A stretch of 54,682 bases of DNA from a virus: positions 1-54,682 of IMG/VR virus record IMGVR_UViG_3300029787_000061; one strand, written 5' to 3'. Under the pieces are notes generated by a model. That model ran no database searches. It worked only from the letters and a program-made list of their open reading frames with translations, and was not told the origin of the DNA. Made by a program: the position numbers and the translations under genes. Positions 51,435 to 54,682 of this stretch are shown here, in pieces. Every line of letters starts with the position of its first letter. The stretch's first letter is position 1.

Positions 51435-52154
51435 CTACTCGAAAAAAGACGATAACCCTTCTAAGACAATATCACTTTTTACCTTTGTTTCTGGATTGGT
51501 CACTTTAACAGTATGAGACAATTTAGGCATGGTATCAAAGAAATTTTCAATTTCTTTAAATTGTTTTGAATTTAATTGATCTAAAAAATCAATCATCTCC
51601 TTTTTTGTACAATCCGCAGATGTCCAAGATTCTTCTTCATTGTATATTTGATCAATACATGAAATAATTAGATCAAATGACTCCTGAACTCCAATACCAC
51701 CAGTCAAATCAAAATTACTTTTTATAAATTCTGATAAAGAGGGATATTTCATTCTCAATATCAAATTATCGTCTAATTTAATATCTTTATTATGATCAGG
51801 ATGTTTTTGAATTTTTATTTCATCAAGTGGAATCATTACAGGAACTTGTGTTTTTTCATCATCAGGACATGTAATAAGAACTTCCACATTTTCACCAACA
51901 GATTTTCCTCTTATATTTAAAAAAAGATATTCAATATCAAAAGTAGATAATTTATCAACTTTGATACCTCTTGTTATTATACAATTATTAATTACAGATT
52001 TGATAGCGTTAGTTATCTGCTTCTGATCTTCAGATTCCATCGCAATAATCAGAATTTTCTCTTCTTTAACTAAAAATGGTCGATATTTTATTTTTCGATC
52101 AGAAGAAGGAAGAACCAACTCATATGTTGGTGTTGCAATTTTTGGTAATGGCAT
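51435..52154 (-). CDS. 26: Baseplate hub assembly protein gp26 (T4_baseplate, PF12322)
   Basis: The 239-residue protein matches the phage gp26 family: MPLPKIATPTYELVLPSSDRKIKYRPFLVKEEKILIIAMESEDQKQI in part, CIITRGIKVDKLSTFDIEYLFLNIRGKSVGE, and the MKYPSLSEFIKSN segment. gp26 takes part in assembling the central hub of the baseplate. The 3' end carries a T TTT TTC slippery heptamer just before the stop codon TAG, with a 59-residue ORF in the -1 frame. Two tandem late-type motifs lie upstream. Confidence 0.8.
   Translation of the reverse strand: MPLPKIATPTYELVLPSSDRKIKYRPFLVKEEKILIIAMESEDQKQITNAIKSVINNCIITRGIKVDKLSTFDIEYLFLNIRGKSVGENVEVLITCPDDEKTQVPVMIPLDEIKIQKHPDHNKDIKLDDNLILRMKYPSLSEFIKSNFDLTGGIGVQESFDLIISCIDQIYNEEESWTSADCTKKEMIDFLDQLNSKQFKEIENFFDTMPKLSHTVKVTNPETKVKSDIVLEGLSSFFE
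51441..51447 (-). other. Candidate programmed -1 frameshift site, T TTT TTC
   Basis: The gp26 reading frame ends TCT TTT TTC GAG TAG. The heptamer T TTT TTC fits X XXY YYZ in the zero frame, and slipping one base back joins the 59-residue ORF without a stop. No downstream pseudoknot was evaluated. Confidence 0.75.
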
Positions 52155-52158
52155 AATG

Positions 52159-52193
52159 TTTATAGCACTTCAGTATCTTTATTTATAGCACTT
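52159..52193 (-). promoter_or_regulatory. Tandem late-type promoter boxes before gp26
   Basis: A 12-bp repeat (TTTATAGCACTT on the plus strand) at 52159-52170 and 52182-52193 gives two TGCTATAAA boxes on the minus strand. The upstream one completes the T4 late consensus TATAAATA (52180-52187); the downstream one is TATAAACA. The 114-bp gap 52155-52268 otherwise holds no ORF. Confidence 0.6.
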
Positions 52194-52268
52194 TTTTGAA
52201 ATCCTGACAGAGCAAAAATTTACGGAGTTTTTTTTGCCCGATTTTTGGAATTAAAAGTTCATTTTTGT

Positions 52269-52940
52269 TTATAAAATAGCTAATCCTGAACGAAGATTCT
52301 CACTTCTTCCTCTATTAAATGATAGACTTGTTTCCTCACCTGCAATATATCTTTCATAACTAAATGTCACACTTGCTCTTAACACATCAGAACTCCCATA
52401 TTGTACTGGTGTAGATGAGAAGTTAATTGGAAATAGTCCAAAGAAAGTGTACTCGATTTCTGAACGATAATCAATATTGAACTTTACAATTTTTGTTTTG
52501 TCACATTTATATCCTGAGTTTCCACGAGGATATCTCATACGATAGAAGTAACCTAGATCTCTTTTATCAATAATAGTATTTTTTTCAGAACCACTTGCAA
52601 TATAATCTATCCAATGCTCAAATAATTTAATCATCTTATAGTCTTTATCGACATAAAATTCTAATGTTAATTCTGTAAATATTCTTGAGTGTGCAAACTT
52701 TTCTTGAACACCAGTGAAGTTACCAAAGACATCAGTTGTACCTAGTGAACTACCAGGTATTGATGCAGAACTACATAAAAGTCCAGCATTTTCTGTAATA
52801 AATCTTTTATTAACTCCTTTATCTCCAAGAAATCTAAAAAGAGATGATGACAACCCATCAAAAAACACCTGATAATGAGATGTTTGTGCTACATTTGTCA
52901 GTATTGGTTTTATATCAGATATTTTCTTAGGACGAACCAT
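52269..52940 (-). CDS. Tail-tube-like / tube initiator protein (gp19/gp54 class)
   Basis: The 223-residue protein has the strand pattern of tail-tube proteins: HYQVFFDGLSSSLFRFLGDKG, LTLEFYVDKDYKMIKLFEHWIDYIASG, GYFYRMRYPRGNSGYKCDKTKIVKFN and VTFSYERYIAGE, with a long loop between. A tube or tube-initiator role (T4 gp19 or gp54 fold class) is inferred; it is longer than gp19 (163) and shorter than gp54 (320). It is transcribed divergently from gp4 across a palindromic promoter region. Confidence 0.5.
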   Translation of the reverse strand: MVRPKKISDIKPILTNVAQTSHYQVFFDGLSSSLFRFLGDKGVNKRFITENAGLLCSSASIPGSSLGTTDVFGNFTGVQEKFAHSRIFTELTLEFYVDKDYKMIKLFEHWIDYIASGSEKNTIIDKRDLGYFYRMRYPRGNSGYKCDKTKIVKFNIDYRSEIEYTFFGLFPINFSSTPVQYGSSDVLRASVTFSYERYIAGEETSLSFNRGRSENLRSGLAIL

Positions 52941-52978
52941 CTAAATACTTTATATTTTATCTTATATCTATTTAGATG
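52938..52978. promoter_or_regulatory. Palindromic bidirectional late promoter
   Basis: CATCTAAATA (52938-52947) and TATTTAGATG (52969-52978) are exact inverted repeats. Each arm contains the start codon of one gene and a TCTAAATA late-type -10 box for the opposite gene: the plus box 52940-52947 serves gp4 at 52976, the minus box 52969-52976 serves the tube-like gene at 52940. Confidence 0.65.
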
Positions 52979-53416
52979 TCATATAAGGGAAGATATAGAC
53001 CATCTAATCCAAAAAAGTATAAGGGTAACCCATCAAATATAATTTATCGGTCACTCTGGGAAAGAAAGTTCATGGTCTATTGTGACAACAATACTAAAAT
53101 ACTTGAATGGGGAAGTGAAGAAATAGTCCTACCTTACCGATCACCTATTGATAATAAAGTACATCGTTATTTTCCAGACTTTTATATTAAAGTTAGAGAA
53201 TTCAATGGTAATATCAAAAGATATATTATTGAAATCAAACCTAAGAAACAGACAGTAGAACCAAAGATGAAGAAGAGAAAAACAAAGGGATATATTTACG
53301 AAGTCTATGAATATGCAAAAAATCAAGCAAAATGGAAAGCAGCAGAAGAATTTTGTAAGGATCGTATGTGGGAGTTTAAAGTATTAACGGAAGACGAATT
53401 AGGTATCAAGAAATGA
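52976..53416 (+). CDS. 4: Head completion protein gp4 (PD-(D/E)xK nuclease fold)
   Basis: The 146-residue protein is T4 gp4-like, with YRSLWERKFMVYCDN and a nuclease-type motif: E29 in LWERKF, PD at 67-68 (RYFPDFYI) and E86-x-K88 (YIIEIKPKKQT). gp4 is a head completion protein whose family shares the PD-(D/E)xK nuclease fold. The length matches T4 gp4 (about 150). It overlaps the next gene by 4 bp (ATGA). The order gp4 then gp53-like is as in T4. Confidence 0.85.
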   Translation: MSYKGRYRPSNPKKYKGNPSNIIYRSLWERKFMVYCDNNTKILEWGSEEIVLPYRSPIDNKVHRYFPDFYIKVREFNGNIKRYIIEIKPKKQTVEPKMKKRKTKGYIYEVYEYAKNQAKWKAAEEFCKDRMWEFKVLTEDELGIKK

Positions 53417-53790
53417 ACAGTTATCCAACTGACGACAATGAAAATCGTGTAAGATCTGTAGTAGATTCACTCATTGGTACAGAAAACCCTGATGATATAA
53501 TGATTGAGTTAATGGATAATTTGGGTACGACAGTCACATCATCTCCAAGTGCTGGAAAATATTATGTATTTGTATACAGTGCTAAAACTCCTAACATACA
53601 ATATGACTCTAATCCATTAGTTGCGGTTACTGATGTATTTGAATGGGGTTTTCGTGGTATCAATCTACACGTCGGTCAATATCGAAATTACACCTACAAT
53701 GAACTAATTGGGCAACTATACGAAGTCAACTCGGATGAGTTGGCAGATGTAAGAGAGTTACCTTTTGTAAATATCATGCTAAATAACTAA
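53413..53790 (+). CDS. 53: Baseplate wedge gp53-like protein
   Basis: The 125-residue protein (YYVFVYSAKTPNIQYDSNPLVAVTDVFEWGFRGINLHVGQYRNYTY in part) is a small conserved T4-like marine phage protein. T4 gene order (4 then 53) supports gp53; T4 gp53 is 196 residues, so this would be shorter. The FEWGFRGINLH and YRNYTYNELIGQLYEV segments look conserved. Assignment rests mainly on synteny. Confidence 0.5.
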   Translation: MNSYPTDDNENRVRSVVDSLIGTENPDDIMIELMDNLGTTVTSSPSAGKYYVFVYSAKTPNIQYDSNPLVAVTDVFEWGFRGINLHVGQYRNYTYNELIGQLYEVNSDELADVRELPFVNIMLNN

Positions 53791-53795
53791 AAAAC
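53778..53795 (+). promoter_or_regulatory. Late promoter of gp48
   Basis: GCTAAATAACTAAAAA stands just before gp48 at 53800 and overlaps the end of the gp53-like gene. It is the same extended motif as before the genes at 8335 and 42300. Confidence 0.55.
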
Positions 53796-53799
53796 AATA

Positions 53800-54682
53800 A
53801 TGGCAAAGGGTAACAAACGAAAATTTGGGAGTTTTAGGTATCCAATGGCAAGATTGGATAATGATAGTGACTATCTTGAAATAAAAATTGTAGAATATAA
53901 GGCACCAGGATTTGATAAAAGTGGCACTGGACAATCTCTTCGATTAAAAACAAGTTCAGAATCACTTCAGAAAAATATTGAGAATCCATTAGGAACTATT
54001 TTTCTTCCTATTCCAGAATCTATTTTGGATTCTAATGGTGTGACATGGGGTGAGGATAGTCTGAATGGACTTGCCGCTAGTGCTCTTGGAATTGGGTTGA
54101 AAACTATTACAGCAGAAAGTAGTAAAGAAGCAGTAAAAGCACTAACTGGTGAAACTAAAGAAGCTGTTGGTGGTTTATTGTCTGATAATATGACAATACA
54201 AGCTATTAATTCAACTTTCGCATCGATGGCAGTCAACGCTTTAGGTGGTAACACTAGTGCTGGAGGTATCCTTGCAAGACAAACTGGATCCGTATTAAAT
54301 CCAAATATGGAATTATTATTTGGTGGTGTTCAGTTAAGAAGTTTTAGTTTTGATTTTGATCTTGTGCCTAGAGATGAACAAGAAAGTAATGTTATCAAAA
54401 AAATTATTCGTGCTTTCAAAAAAAGTTTAAATGCAAAAAATGGTTCAACTGGTGAAAATAAAGGTAGTGGACTCTTTATAAAATCACCAGATGTATTTCA
54501 ACTAACTTACAAAACTGGTGCAAGTAATCATCAGTTTTTACATAAATTTAAACCAATGGCACTCTTAAATATTGGAGTTAATTATACTGGTGCAGGAACA
54601 TATGCCACTTATGATAATACCGCACCCGTTCATACAAAAATTGATCTTACATTCCAAGAGTTGAATCCAATCTACTCTGAGG
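53800..54682 (+). CDS. 48: Baseplate tail-tube cap gp48, partial
   Basis: From ATG 53800 the frame stays open to the window edge (294 codons). MAKGNKRKFGSFRYPMARL, LEIKIVEYKAPGF, then MELLFGGVQLRSFSFDFDLVPRDEQES, IIRAFKKSLN and LLNIGVNYTGAGTYATYDNTAPVHTKIDLTFQEL are the gp48 pattern; gp48 caps the baseplate and begins the tube. The SFDFDLVPRDEQES and IDLTFQEL strands are shared with tube proteins. Confidence 0.8.
   Translation, partial: MAKGNKRKFGSFRYPMARLDNDSDYLEIKIVEYKAPGFDKSGTGQSLRLKTSSESLQKNIENPLGTIFLPIPESILDSNGVTWGEDSLNGLAASALGIGLKTITAESSKEAVKALTGETKEAVGGLLSDNMTIQAINSTFASMAVNALGGNTSAGGILARQTGSVLNPNMELLFGGVQLRSFSFDFDLVPRDEQESNVIKKIIRAFKKSLNAKNGSTGENKGSGLFIKSPDVFQLTYKTGASNHQFLHKFKPMALLNIGVNYTGAGTYATYDNTAPVHTKIDLTFQELNPIYSE

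Noticed and set aside
1-54682. tRNA, rRNA, CRISPR, integrase, insertion sequence or photosynthesis genes
   Set aside because: None was recognised on either strand; the gaps between genes are too short to hide most of them.

Overview
The window is part of a T4-like myovirus genome, most likely a marine cyanophage or pelagiphage. The evidence is a T4-type baseplate and tail module (gp26, gp27-like, gp5, gp48, gp53-like, gp4), cyanophage-style giant tail-fibre genes, AT-rich DNA, coding density close to 100 percent and no intergenic gap over about 130 bp. The host cannot be named from this window; there are no photosynthesis genes, tRNAs, integrase or att sites.

Layout. (1) 1-5051 is an accessory block: the start of an SF2 helicase gene (running off the left edge), a single-chain EcoRI-like endonuclease plus adenine methyltransferase, a flavin-dependent halogenase flanked by two Fe(II)/2-oxoglutarate (2OG) oxygenases, and a divergent third oxygenase. 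(2) 5052-14189 holds a glycine-rich adhesin and two long fibre genes, one ending in an S74 intramolecular chaperone. (3) 14239-20982 mixes small genes, four more 2OG/JmjC oxygenases, a ParB-like protein, two collagen-like tail-collar proteins and small fibre-associated genes. (4) 21017-42300 is fibre and structural genes, including a 2869-residue and a 2054-residue protein. (5) 42328-52940 runs from a subtilisin-like protease through the spike, gp5, a gp27-like hub protein and two tape-measure-like proteins to gp26 and a tube-like protein, all on the minus strand. (6) 52976-54682 on the plus strand carries gp4, a gp53-like protein and partial gp48.

Two promoter classes are visible. Extended -10 sites (TGnTATAAT) precede helicase, restriction-modification, oxygenase and small genes. 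T4-type late sites (NATAAATA or CTAAATA, often followed by ACTAAAAA) precede mainly structural genes.

The most notable signals are: a T TTT TTC slippery site at the end of gp26 whose -1 frame enters a 59-residue ORF just before the tape-measure-like gene, a lambda G/GT-type arrangement; the EcoRI-methyltransferase fusion with EcoRI catalytic and recognition residues retained; and seven 2OG-type oxygenases plus a halogenase, four of the oxygenases lying close to collagen-like fibre proteins that have Lys or Pro in the Y position of Gly-X-Y triplets, the position that collagen hydroxylases modify.
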